A DNA stretch of 35,515 nt from Pseudomonadota bacterium (lineage in GTDB: Bacteria; Pseudomonadota; Gammaproteobacteria; Eutrophobiales; Eutrophobiaceae): the NCBI GenBank assembly GCA_022574295.1, contig JACZSJ010000011.1:1-35515 (forward strand), in the 5' to 3' direction. A model generated the notes under the pieces. The model did not search any database, was not told the origin of the DNA, and worked only from the letters and a program-made list of their open reading frames with translations. Numbering within the stretch: the first letter of the stretch is position 1; each line of letters begins with the position of its first letter. The translations under genes were made by a program, and so were the position numbers. This document shows positions 17,106 to 24,878 of the stretch, in pieces.

Positions 17106-17132
17106 AAAAAAAGGGACCTTGCGGTCCCTTTT
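17106..17132 (-). terminator. Rho-independent terminator of pqqA
   Basis: AAAAGGGACC (17109-17118) and GGTCCCTTTT (17123-17132) form a perfect 10-bp stem with a 4-base loop. Read on the minus strand it is followed by a run of seven Ts (complement of 17106-17112). It begins 18 bp after the pqqA stop, so pqqA is transcribed alone. Confidence 0.85.
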
Positions 17133-17150
17133 ATACAACTTGTAATAAAA

Positions 17151-17225
17151 TTACTTGTTGTTGATGTACATTGTAACTTCGAAACCGAAGCGAATGTCGC
17201 TGTATTCAGGTGTTTCCCATTTCAT
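17151..17225 (-). CDS. pqqA: PQQ precursor peptide PqqA (24 residues, orphan)
   Basis: A 24-residue reading frame on the minus strand has AGGAG seven bases before its ATG. It contains FGFEVTMYINNK: Glu16 and Tyr20 are in the E-x3-Y arrangement whose side chains PqqE cross-links to make pyrroloquinoline quinone, and the W-x-x-P-x-[YF]-[ST]-D-[IL]-R start is also typical. Length and motif both match PqqA. A terminator follows immediately and pqqB, C, D and E are absent from the window, so it is a stand-alone precursor gene. Methylotrophs are known to carry extra or separate pqqA copies. The sense of coupling to the divergent kinase gene is unknown. Confidence 0.93.
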   Translation of the reverse strand: MKWETPEYSDIRFGFEVTMYINNK

Positions 17226-17510
17226 TATGTTTCTCCTAATTTAGTTAAAGTAAGAATACTACTCAATTAAAAAGACCTAATTCCGGTAAAAGTTCTAAAT
17301 TTTGATTTTCACCGGGTGCCAACACGTGCCAGGCACATTTGTACAAAAGCAGAAACCATGCCAGTTTTTAGATATTATTTGGTCACAAGAAGATTCCCTA
17401 TAAAATCAATATCTTATACTTAAGATGGTTGTTGTAGAACGGGGTGTTATAGGCAAGTATTTAGACAAATTCTAAATAATGGATAACAACAACCAGAGAA
17501 ATTGGTTAAT
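17226..17510. promoter_or_regulatory. Divergent intergenic region between pqqA and the histidine kinase gene
   Basis: About 285 bp of AT-rich sequence. The notable element is GGTGCC-AACAC-GTGCCAGGCAC at 17315-17336, which includes the 11-bp palindrome GTGCCAGGCAC (17326-17336). It could be an operator for either gene. No convincing sigma70 or sigma54 promoter of correct spacing was found. Confidence 0.3.
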
Positions 17511-19013
17511 ATGAACCAATTACTAGTCACACAGCGGATCTTGATGAAAATAAAATATCTAAATTCCTTACGCAAGCTCCTGTTTGTCCAAGAAGTTGCT
17601 TTTTTATTATTACTGGCCCTTACAGGCTTGTTAGGTGGTTTATCTGCTTACTTTTGGCAACAGAATTCGGAGGAGTCAGTTCGATTAAATGAACTAAGTT
17701 ACGTGACTGAGCAAATTCGCAGCGAATTATTCCGACAAATTCAGGAAGCTATACGTGCCCGCTTGCTCGAAGATGTACGATCTCTGGAATTGTACGGGGA
17801 ATATTCGCGACGGATTGACAAAAATTTCAATAAACTGCGCAGTAACGCAATCTCGCGCGTTGAAAATACTGCCATTCAGGACTTACATGTTTCTTATAGA
17901 GAGATTCAGAAAGATATGAATTCAATTTTCGCCGATCCCTATGCAATTAGCTTACAAACGCGAATGAGAATCCTTGACCCACGTTTTGCTAATAGAATGA
18001 TAGGCCGATTTGAGGGAAAGTACGGTAGATTGAAATATATGTTGGCGGAAGAACGCAATGCATTGAATCACAAGTTAGAGATATGGTCACAATATGCACC
18101 TGTTGTAATCACGATTCCCCTGTTGCTGGCATTTATTTTAGTCATTTATGCGAGAATGACTTTTCGCAAGGAATTTCTAAAACCAATTTCTGAGATCATT
18201 GCTGGTGCCCGACTTATCAGTGTAGGGCATCTCGAAACGAAGATGCCGGAGCAGGGTGTCGAAGAAGTAAAAGATTTGGCTGGTGCCATCAATAAAATGG
18301 CTGGTGATCTTCAAATTAGTCAAGCTGCTCTGGTAGAGAGTGAAAAACAGGCCGCACTGGGTGCCTTGATCCCTGTTGTTGCGCACAACATTCGCAACCC
18401 TTTAGCCAGTATCAGGGCAACCGCACAACTATTGGACGACCCGGAAGACAAGGAAGATTTGGAGGAGAGCAAAAATGCTATCATTGAAACGACGGATAGA
18501 CTCAGCCGTTGGGTAAATGCCTTGGTTTCATACCTGCATCCATTAAAACCAAATTACAGGCTTATTTTAGCGAGTAAAATGCTTGAAGCAGCCATCGTAC
18601 TATTGAAACCCAAAATAGAAGAAAAACAGCTGAAGTTAGAGAAAATTGGTTGGGAGAATGATTTAAGGCTTAATGTAGATCCTGATCTAATGGAACAGGC
18701 CATTTACGCCCTGATGGCCAATGCAATTGATGCGTCTCCGAGTGGTTCTACGTTGACGATCGAGCTTATTAAAAAAGATGCTGAGCTTGAAATGTCCATA
18801 CATGATCAGGGGCCAGGTTTGCCCTTTGATCCTAAACCCAATCAGTTAACGCCCGGCCCAAGTACGAAAAGTTTCGGGACTGGTCTTGGAATACCCATTG
18901 CTTTCAAGATCTGTCAGAAGCATGGCTGGAATTTAAGTTTTGATTCCTCAGAGAAAGAAGGGACAAAAGTAATGATTACTGCACCTATCAGAGTGATTGA
19001 AGATAACGATTAA
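17511..19013 (+). CDS. Membrane sensor histidine kinase of an NtrC-type pair
   Basis: About 500 residues: TM1 at ~27-48 (VAFLLLLALTGLLGGLSAYF), a helical periplasmic sensor to ~190 without a recognisable ligand domain, TM2 at ~195-214, HAMP (~215-265), then HisKA and HATPase_c. The phospho-acceptor is His292 in VVAHNIRNPLASIRA. The residue after it is Asn, where most kinases of this class have Glu or Asp. N box ALMANAIDASPSG, G boxes DQGPGLPFD and GTGLGIPIA are present. ATG 17511 is preferred to TTG 17502; ATG 17544 is possible. The stop is one base before the regulator's ATG, so the two are coupled. Confidence 0.93.
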   Translation: MNQLLVTQRILMKIKYLNSLRKLLFVQEVAFLLLLALTGLLGGLSAYFWQQNSEESVRLNELSYVTEQIRSELFRQIQEAIRARLLEDVRSLELYGEYSRRIDKNFNKLRSNAISRVENTAIQDLHVSYREIQKDMNSIFADPYAISLQTRMRILDPRFANRMIGRFEGKYGRLKYMLAEERNALNHKLEIWSQYAPVVITIPLLLAFILVIYARMTFRKEFLKPISEIIAGARLISVGHLETKMPEQGVEEVKDLAGAINKMAGDLQISQAALVESEKQAALGALIPVVAHNIRNPLASIRATAQLLDDPEDKEDLEESKNAIIETTDRLSRWVNALVSYLHPLKPNYRLILASKMLEAAIVLLKPKIEEKQLKLEKIGWENDLRLNVDPDLMEQAIYALMANAIDASPSGSTLTIELIKKDAELEMSIHDQGPGLPFDPKPNQLTPGPSTKSFGTGLGIPIAFKICQKHGWNLSFDSSEKEGTKVMITAPIRVIEDND

Positions 19014-19014
19014 T

Positions 19015-20442
19015 ATGCATGAAATTGAACCAATGATAACTTCTATGGAAGTGCCCGCTATCGATAAACAGATCCTTATCGTTGAAGATGAGATTGTGTT
19101 TGCAAAAGCAGTCAAAAAACACTTGGCGCGAGCGGGTTACAAAAGTGAAATTGCAGGTGATCTGAATACTGCAAGAGATAAATTTGAGTCACTGACGCCC
19201 GACCTCGTCTTACTTGATATGCGTCTTCCTGATGGATCCGGTCTCGATTTTCTCGAAGCTGTAAAAAACGAAGGAAATTCAAATGTTGCCGTATTGGTGA
19301 TGTCTGCCTATGGTGAACTCGATGATGCTGTGTCTGCTATGAAGCTAGGCGCAACAGACTACCTGAAGAAACCAATAGATTTGGAAGAGCTGCTGATTAA
19401 TATTAAAAAAGTACTGGATAAAAATGAACTTGAAACAAAATTAGTCAATTCAAGCAAACGTGAACGCAATGCCTCCGAATCTATAGAATTTATTGGAGAA
19501 TGTCCGGAGATAATCTCGATAAAACAACAGATCGAACAAATTGGTCGCTTAACCTATGCATCAGATACCGTGCCGCCAACCGTTTTGATACTCGGTGAGA
19601 CAGGGACAGGTAAAGATGTTGTCGCAAGATCATTACATGCGAGCGCATCACTAAGTGATAAACCTTTTGTGCAGGTGGACTGTGCTTCATTACCAAAAGA
19701 TCTTATTGAAGCTGAGTTATTTGGTCATGAAAAAGGTGCATTTACAAGTGCCCATTCAGCACGTACTGGACTGATAGAAGCAGCTGAAGATGGTGCATTG
19801 TTTCTTGATGAAATCGGGGAATTACCTATGGATTTACAGTCCAAATTGCTGGCTGTCTTAGATAGAAGACTGATGCGCCGAGTTGGGACCACGAAGGAAT
19901 TGCCTGTTCGCGCCTGGTTTATTGCCGCAACGAACAGGAAAATTGAAGAATTGGTTGAAAAAAGAGAATTCAGATCAGATCTATACTACCGACTTAATGT
20001 TTTGAGCATTGAAATGCCCCCTTTAAGAGAGCGTGGAAACGACATTATCATGTTAGCGAGGTATTTTGCCAAACAGACAGCGAGACGTTATGGCTTTGAA
20101 AATGTGACGTTTACTGACGAAGCCATGCAAACTATCATAGAATACCCTTGGCCAGGAAATATCCGTGAAATGAAGCATCTGATCGAGAGAGCTGTGTTAT
20201 TAAACAATGGCGGAGAACTTTCCTCAAGTGCTCTCGGTTTGACAAATCAGCCTCTCAAAGGCAACACGGATAAATCACAAGACAGTCATTCAAAGATTGA
20301 AGATATGTCGCTGGAGTCGGCAGAATTCACACTGATTAAACAAGCATTGGAAAAGGCAAATGGTAATGTATCCAAGGCAGCCAGAGAGCTGGACATTACC
20401 CGTATGGCGCTAAGATACAGGATGAAGAAATATAATTTATAG
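19015..20442 (+). CDS. Sigma54-dependent response regulator (NtrC family)
   Basis: About 475 residues in three domains. REC has the acidic pair in LIVEDE and phospho-acceptor Asp68 in LVLLDMRLPDG. The AAA+ sigma54-interaction domain has Walker A GETGTGKDVV and Walker B ALFLDEIGELP. The loop that touches sigma54 reads GAFTSA at 241-246 instead of GAFTGA; arginine-finger region FRSDLYYRLNVL follows. A Fis-type helix-turn-helix ends the protein (NGNVSKAARELDITRMALRY). It starts with ATG 19015 directly after the kinase stop; a TTG at 18997 is also in frame. Targets are unknown; pqqA and the kinase promoter region are the nearest candidates. Confidence 0.95.
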   Translation: MHEIEPMITSMEVPAIDKQILIVEDEIVFAKAVKKHLARAGYKSEIAGDLNTARDKFESLTPDLVLLDMRLPDGSGLDFLEAVKNEGNSNVAVLVMSAYGELDDAVSAMKLGATDYLKKPIDLEELLINIKKVLDKNELETKLVNSSKRERNASESIEFIGECPEIISIKQQIEQIGRLTYASDTVPPTVLILGETGTGKDVVARSLHASASLSDKPFVQVDCASLPKDLIEAELFGHEKGAFTSAHSARTGLIEAAEDGALFLDEIGELPMDLQSKLLAVLDRRLMRRVGTTKELPVRAWFIAATNRKIEELVEKREFRSDLYYRLNVLSIEMPPLRERGNDIIMLARYFAKQTARRYGFENVTFTDEAMQTIIEYPWPGNIREMKHLIERAVLLNNGGELSSSALGLTNQPLKGNTDKSQDSHSKIEDMSLESAEFTLIKQALEKANGNVSKAARELDITRMALRYRMKKYNL

Positions 20443-20512
20443 TAAAGCAATCTATCTATGAAGGGTGATGGCGTTAAATATATGATTATTAATAGCCCAC
20501 AGGAGATTGAAA

Positions 20513-20926
20513 ATGGCCAAGGTTGATATGAAAATAGATTTAAATGTCGCAGCAGATGAAGTCTGGAAACTGATTGGTGGGTTTAATACCTTGCCGGACT
20601 GGCACCCAGCAATTGAAAAGAGCGAACTGGAAGAAGAGGGGAGCATGCGTCGTCTCAGTCTGGCTGGAGGTGGGACGATTGTAGAAAAACTGGAACGACT
20701 TGATGATAGTGAACGAGTTTATACCTACTCAATTGTTGATAGCCCCTTGCCTGTTGCAAATTATACGGCAACCATTTGTGTTAAAGATAATTCCGAGGGA
20801 AAAACGACGGTAGAATGGTCGAGTGAATTCGAAGCAAAAGGTGCTGGGGAAAACGAAGCGATGGATATCATTGCTGATATATATCAAGCAGGGTTTGATA
20901 ACCTGAAGAAAATGTTTGGCGGATAA
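20513..20926 (+). CDS. SRPBCC (START-like/polyketide cyclase-type) family protein
   Basis: A 137-residue protein with the helix-grip fold pattern. The N-terminal strand (KVDMKIDLNVAADEVWKLIGG) leads into LPDWHPAIEKSELEE, then strands RRLSLAGGGTIVEKLERLD and ERVYTYSIVDSPLPV. An amphipathic C-terminal helix (IIADIYQAGFDNLKKMF) closes the cavity. Such proteins bind a hydrophobic ligand or catalyse cyclase-type reactions; the ligand cannot be told here. ATG 20513 has AGGAG seven bases upstream and is preferred to TTG 20507. It lies about 70 bp after the response regulator. Confidence 0.88.
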   Translation: MAKVDMKIDLNVAADEVWKLIGGFNTLPDWHPAIEKSELEEEGSMRRLSLAGGGTIVEKLERLDDSERVYTYSIVDSPLPVANYTATICVKDNSEGKTTVEWSSEFEAKGAGENEAMDIIADIYQAGFDNLKKMFGG

Positions 20927-20939
20927 TTATAGAATGGAT

Positions 20940-20959
20940 GACTTCATTATTTAGAAGTC
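20940..20959. terminator. Weak bidirectional hairpin between convergent genes
   Basis: GACTTC (20940-20945) and GAAGTC (20954-20959) form a perfect 6-bp stem with an 8-base AT loop, between the SRPBCC gene and the convergent ndh gene. There is no proper T run, so termination here is only suggested. Confidence 0.3.
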
Positions 20960-20972
20960 CTCGATCTTCTTA

Positions 20973-22328
20973 TTAATGTAATTTCATTCTGGGTTTGGCC
21001 TTGCGTGTCAAAATATTGGCCAAAGTCGAAAGTCCCATTCTGATGGGGCCATGCAGGATCATCTGATGCATCTTGTACAGAGAGATGTAAACGAAACGCG
21101 CAACGATTCCTTCAATCATCACAGAACCAGATATTTTTGAAAGGTTACCCATTAAAGTACCCACGGTTGTGTAACTACTCATATTTACCAGGGAGCCGTA
21201 ATCGACATACTTGTACTCAGGTAGTGAGCTGTCGCCTTTCAAACGTTGACGCATTGTTTTAACCAGCATCGATGCTTGTTGATTCGCTGCCTGCGCTCTG
21301 GGCGGGACTGTTTCATCTTTATCACCTGCACCCGGCCTGGAATTAGTGATCAGGGGACAGGCAGCACAGTCGCCGAATGCAAAAATATTATCATCCCGTG
21401 TTGTTTGTAATGTTGGCTTTACAACGAGTTGATCAATATGGTTTGTCTCAAGGCCACCAAACTCCTTGAGAAAGTCAGGGGCCTTGATACCAGCCGCCCA
21501 GACCTTGATTTCCGCAGGAATAAATTTACCGCTTTCAGTCTTAAATCCTTTGGGCGTTGCTTCAATGATTCTTTGGTTTGTACATGTTTCAATATTGAGT
21601 TTTTCCAGTGCCTTACGCACTTTATCAGAAAGTCTCGGCGGCAGGGCAGGAAGGATACGATCTGATGCCTCTACAATGGTGATCTTCACATCAGTGTCCG
21701 GCTTAACCTGATCAAGTCCAAATTCAGCCAGTTGACGAGTTGAATCGTGCAATTCTGCTGATAATTCAACACCAGTCGCACCTGCACCTGCTATCGCGAT
21801 ATGTAATTGTCCCTCCCGTAGAGGTTCATTTTGAGTGTGAGCGGTGTAATAACTTCTGAACAAAAACTGGTGGAAGTGATCAGCTTCTTTGCGCGTATCC
21901 AGAAACATACAGTGTTCCTTGACCCCCGGTATCCCAAAATCATTGGTGGTACTGCCAACGGCAATCACCAATGTATCGTAATGAAACGTTCTACGTGGAA
22001 TATATTCGTTGCCCTCACCATCCAGTGTAGGTGCCAGACTGACCTCCTGTTTTTTACGGTCCAGTCGATCCATTTTTCCAAGACGAAACCGGAAGTGGTG
22101 CCAGTGACTCTGTCCGAGATACCCCACTTCATCTTCGCATGAATTGAGTGAACCTGCAGCGACTTCGTGTAATAGTGGTTTCCATAAATGCGTCAAAGTG
22201 CAGTCGATCAGGGTGATTGCAGCTTTTTTCTTTTTACCCAGCTTGTTGCCAAGTGTTGTTGCCAATTCCAGCCCGCCTGCGCCCCCGCCGACGATCACAA
22301 TATGATGAAGGTTTTTATCTGTATTCAT
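20973..22328 (-). CDS. ndh: Type II NADH:quinone dehydrogenase (NDH-2)
   Basis: The 451-residue flavoprotein oxidises NADH and reduces quinone without pumping protons. It has two Rossmann motifs: IVIVGGGAGGLELATTLG near the N-terminus for FAD and HIAIAGAGATGVELSAEL near residue 177 for NADH. Also visible are the NDH-2 segments THLWKPLLHEVAAG, VWAAGIKAPDFL and IFAFGDCAACP. The C-terminal ~40 residues are amphipathic and basic (YISLYKMHQMILHGPIRMGL), the membrane anchor of the family. Start ATG 22328 gives the complete N-terminus. It is convergent with the SRPBCC gene and divergent from the DUF1244 gene, so it is probably monocistronic. Confidence 0.95.
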   Translation of the reverse strand: MNTDKNLHHIVIVGGGAGGLELATTLGNKLGKKKKAAITLIDCTLTHLWKPLLHEVAAGSLNSCEDEVGYLGQSHWHHFRFRLGKMDRLDRKKQEVSLAPTLDGEGNEYIPRRTFHYDTLVIAVGSTTNDFGIPGVKEHCMFLDTRKEADHFHQFLFRSYYTAHTQNEPLREGQLHIAIAGAGATGVELSAELHDSTRQLAEFGLDQVKPDTDVKITIVEASDRILPALPPRLSDKVRKALEKLNIETCTNQRIIEATPKGFKTESGKFIPAEIKVWAAGIKAPDFLKEFGGLETNHIDQLVVKPTLQTTRDDNIFAFGDCAACPLITNSRPGAGDKDETVPPRAQAANQQASMLVKTMRQRLKGDSSLPEYKYVDYGSLVNMSSYTTVGTLMGNLSKISGSVMIEGIVARFVYISLYKMHQMILHGPIRMGLSTLANILTRKAKPRMKLH

Positions 22329-22375
22329 TTGACAATAATTCCAGTGTTTGCTAATTATTTTCTGGGTAATTAATA

Positions 22376-22404
22376 CCTGAATAGATCCAAAGGCGCGGTA
22401 TAAT
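22376..22404 (+). promoter_or_regulatory. Putative sigma70 promoter for the DUF1244-fkbM genes
   Basis: A perfect TATAAT occurs at 22399-22404, with a weak -35 (CTGAAT, 22377-22382) at 16-bp spacing. Transcription would begin near 22411, about 50 bases before the ATG at 22462. A separate consensus TTGACA at 22329-22334 has only TAATTA 17 bp downstream. Confidence 0.45.
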
Positions 22405-22461
22405 AGCGTCTATTGGGCATAGTTATAATGATTAGATCAACTTTAGAGAGTGAAAACGCAA

Positions 22462-22758
22462 ATGGACGAAAACACACAAATAGAACTGGAAGCGGCTGCT
22501 TTCAGACATCTGATAGGATTTCTTCAGGAAAAAACAGATGTACAAAATATCGATCTGATGAATCTGGCTGGTTTTTGTAGAAATTGTCTTTCTAAATGGT
22601 ATATGGCGGCTGCAGAAGAGCGGGGGATAACACTGGATTATGAGGATGCCAGAGAGATTATTTACGGTATGCCATATTCAGAGTGGAAGGAAAAATATCA
22701 GAAAGAAGCCAGTCAGGTACAACTGGATACATTTGCCGAGAACAAAAATAGTCAATAA
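22462..22758 (+). CDS. DUF1244 family protein
   Basis: This 98-residue soluble protein belongs to the DUF1244 family, recognised from AAAFRHLIGFLQEKTDVQNID, then LMNLAGFCRNCLSKWYMAAA and YEDAREIIYGMPYSEWKEKY. The family is widespread in proteobacteria and has no assigned activity. The paired Cys residues in GFCRNCLSKW are characteristic. ATG 22462 is preferred; GTG 22450 is in frame but sits directly on the only Shine-Dalgarno-like sequence (GAGAG). fkbM follows after 6 bp, so they probably share a transcript. Confidence 0.9.
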   Translation: MDENTQIELEAAAFRHLIGFLQEKTDVQNIDLMNLAGFCRNCLSKWYMAAAEERGITLDYEDAREIIYGMPYSEWKEKYQKEASQVQLDTFAENKNSQ

Positions 22759-22764
22759 TCATTA

Positions 22765-23511
22765 ATGATGGAGTCTGTCACATCACAGCTTTCCTTACAT
22801 GGGAAACTGACGTATTTAGCGCATCTGTTTAAAGCACTCACCAGGAAACATCATCTGGAATACTTGCCTATTTTGAAGTCATCGTTAAGTGATAATTCGA
22901 TAATTATCGATGTTGGTGCACATTCCGGGCAGTTTACAAAACTGTTTTCGACAATTGTTCCTGCTGGAAGGGTCTATGCTTTTGAGCCAGGCAGTTATGC
23001 CAGCTCAATCCTTAAGAAAGTCATTGGTATATATCGTTTAAGAAATGTTACTTATGTAAATAAAGGTCTGGGAGAACAATGTAAAAAAGAGCGTTTGAAT
23101 ATCCCGGTTAAAAGATCCGGAAGTCTGGGTTTTGGCTTAAGTCATCTGGGGAGTGATAAACAGGATGTGAGAACTATGCTATCTGAAACAATTGAAATAA
23201 TCACACTGGATAGTTTTGCCGAGAGCGAGAAGCTTGAAAAAATAAATTTTATCAAGGCAGATATTGAAGGTTGGGAAATGCAATTATTGCTTGGGGCAAA
23301 ATCCATCATACAAAAATGGCATCCGGTCCTGACACTTGAAGTAAATCGACAATTTTTGAGTAGAGCTGAAAATACGCCTGAAGAGTTATGGAATTTTTTG
23401 TCTGACAACGGTTATGAAATTTTCCGTCTTTTTTGTGATGAAAATAGAATACTGCAGACAAAGCTGGCACCTGAGCCATTTGACGGGAATATCATTTGTT
23501 ACCCTTACTGA
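22765..23511 (+). CDS. FkbM family SAM-dependent methyltransferase
   Basis: The 248-residue protein has the class I methyltransferase core. The SAM-binding motif I is IIIDVGAHSGQFTKLFS, the acidic loop after the second strand is VYAFEPGSYASSIL, and the FkbM hallmark FIKADIEGWEMQLLLGA is followed by HPVLTLEVN. FkbM enzymes O-methylate sugars or polyketides; in bacteria many act on surface glycans. The substrate is not evident because no glycan cluster is adjacent. ATG 22765 is immediately followed by a second ATG. It is 6 bp downstream of DUF1244 and convergent with the TraB/GumN gene. Confidence 0.92.
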   Translation: MMESVTSQLSLHGKLTYLAHLFKALTRKHHLEYLPILKSSLSDNSIIIDVGAHSGQFTKLFSTIVPAGRVYAFEPGSYASSILKKVIGIYRLRNVTYVNKGLGEQCKKERLNIPVKRSGSLGFGLSHLGSDKQDVRTMLSETIEIITLDSFAESEKLEKINFIKADIEGWEMQLLLGAKSIIQKWHPVLTLEVNRQFLSRAENTPEELWNFLSDNGYEIFRLFCDENRILQTKLAPEPFDGNIICYPY

Positions 23512-23534
23512 AACAGTGTTTGATTATCGAATGA

Positions 23535-24509
23535 TTAATAAACCCGGGTGACATGATAGTTTTTGTTCTTCAGTACTCGCAGTAGTCCATTTTCTCCAGC
23601 CAGGTGTAGCGCGCCCACTGCTATGAATGCAGAACCTTTATTTATATGAAGAATAATTTTTTTCAACATTTTTTTATTACGCTTGTACAGGATCCCCTGT
23701 CTATAGCGATTAAATACATCCTCATCAAAATGCGGTTGATCACTAAACGCCATCATCCCGGCCAGATCACGTGCTAAATAGAGCTGTACCAGTTGCCAGC
23801 TGTTCCGGATGATCTGCTTATGATTACATACTGTGTCATTAAGAATAATGATCTGATCATTGATACTGAGATTCTCCATGGGCTCCAGCAGTTCTTCCAT
23901 GGTCTCGAGACTGATGATTGGTTTATTAAGTGATCTTGCGGTTTGTATCAAGACCATATCCAATGTCGCAGCATTCACAGGCTTTGGTCTGCCCATGAGA
24001 GTAAATGCAGCCCAGGGTTTTAATTTGGGTAATTTTTCCAATGGCACACCGTAGTCTGGCAGTGTTTTCTCAAGATAATGATAGATCGGTGCTTCGATTA
24101 AATCTGATAGCTTTTGTTTTTCTTTTTCTGGGAAAAAGATTGAGTCAAGAAATATCTTGTTTGATTCTTCATTAAGTATACTTTCGATGATTAGAGAATG
24201 GCTTTGTGCCAATGCCAGGCGAACACCTGGTGGAAACTGCGTAACGGCACGATCTTGTGAGTGTATTATGCCAAAGAGATAGTTTGGTTCTCCTGGCTGT
24301 TTATCTTGATCTGTTTCTATCTTCCATAATAAACCAGTCGAAAATTCGTCATGCTGTTCTTGATGGTGGTCGGTCTCCGGCTTAATAATTTCCTCAAGAT
24401 CCTGACGATATTCACTACATATTTCCTCCAGTGAAGCTGGGAAAATGGAAGTTGCTTTCAAGAGTAATGCAAAGGCGATAAGCAATTTCAAATAAAAATG
24501 TGTTTTCAT
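23535..24509 (-). CDS. TraB/GumN family protein, exported
   Basis: A 324-residue protein with a signal peptide (LKLLIAFALLLKATSIFPAS). The family core is clear: LLWKIETD followed by NYLFGIIHSQDRAV, FPPGVRLALAQSHSLIIES, and at the C-terminus GSAFIAVGALHLAGENGLL followed by L-K-N-K-N-Y. The two conserved His-containing motifs (GIIHSQD, GALHLAGENG) form the putative metal site that relates these proteins to the TIKI/erythromycin-esterase-like superfamily of metalloproteases. The bacterial role is not settled. The usual GTMH is GIIH here. The gene stands alone, convergent with fkbM. Confidence 0.9.
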   Translation of the reverse strand: MKTHFYLKLLIAFALLLKATSIFPASLEEICSEYRQDLEEIIKPETDHHQEQHDEFSTGLLWKIETDQDKQPGEPNYLFGIIHSQDRAVTQFPPGVRLALAQSHSLIIESILNEESNKIFLDSIFFPEKEKQKLSDLIEAPIYHYLEKTLPDYGVPLEKLPKLKPWAAFTLMGRPKPVNAATLDMVLIQTARSLNKPIISLETMEELLEPMENLSINDQIIILNDTVCNHKQIIRNSWQLVQLYLARDLAGMMAFSDQPHFDEDVFNRYRQGILYKRNKKMLKKIILHINKGSAFIAVGALHLAGENGLLRVLKNKNYHVTRVY

Positions 24510-24878
24510 GGTGTGATTATAACAACACTAACCAGGTGCCAATCTCGTACAATCACGAACGCAGGGAATGAAAATGTGTTTTGATTCGGGGATGTCTTCA
24601 ATTTGGACAGATTTTGGGAAATTGATATAAAATGGTACTATAAATAAGACTCAAATTATTATGTAATTATATGTTTTTAATAGATAATATTACAGTGAGA
24701 ACCTTAATTATACTGGCCTCCCACTTTCAATATCTTGTGGCGGTCGATAAATTGCCATGGGAGGGCTGGATATAGCAATTAAAGGTGTTTATGTAGAGAC
24801 TTCCTTCAATCTTAATGACGGCTATGGTCATGTTAAAATTCGGAAGATTTAATACAACACAAATACAGAGTTGAATTG
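24510..24878. other. AT-rich intergenic region with no supported gene
   Basis: About 370 bp between the divergent TraB/GumN and DsbA-like genes. It holds one good sigma70-like promoter (24603-24631) and a 31-codon ATG frame at 24757-24852 that lacks a ribosome binding site. No RNA gene, repeat or strong hairpin is visible. Confidence 0.6.
24603..24631 (+). promoter_or_regulatory. Putative sigma70 promoter upstream of the DsbA-like gene
   Basis: TTGGAC (24603-24608) and TATAAA (24626-24631) are separated by exactly 17 bp. A transcript from here would have a leader of about 240 bases before the ATG at 24879, long for a simple gene. Confidence 0.5.

Noticed and set aside
16833-17138. A 101-codon minus-strand frame with a repeated YRTYGMSRAHGCA segment
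   Set aside because: It is produced by the 51-bp tandem repeats, overlaps the end of b561 and the pqqA terminator, and has no protein-like features.
17312-17345. Sigma54 promoter on the minus strand (TGGCAC followed by TTGGCA)
   Set aside because: The GG and GC elements are one base too close; this class tolerates no such change in spacing.
24757-24852. A 31-codon plus-strand frame
   Set aside because: No ribosome binding site, no recognisable motif, and a frame of this length is expected by chance.
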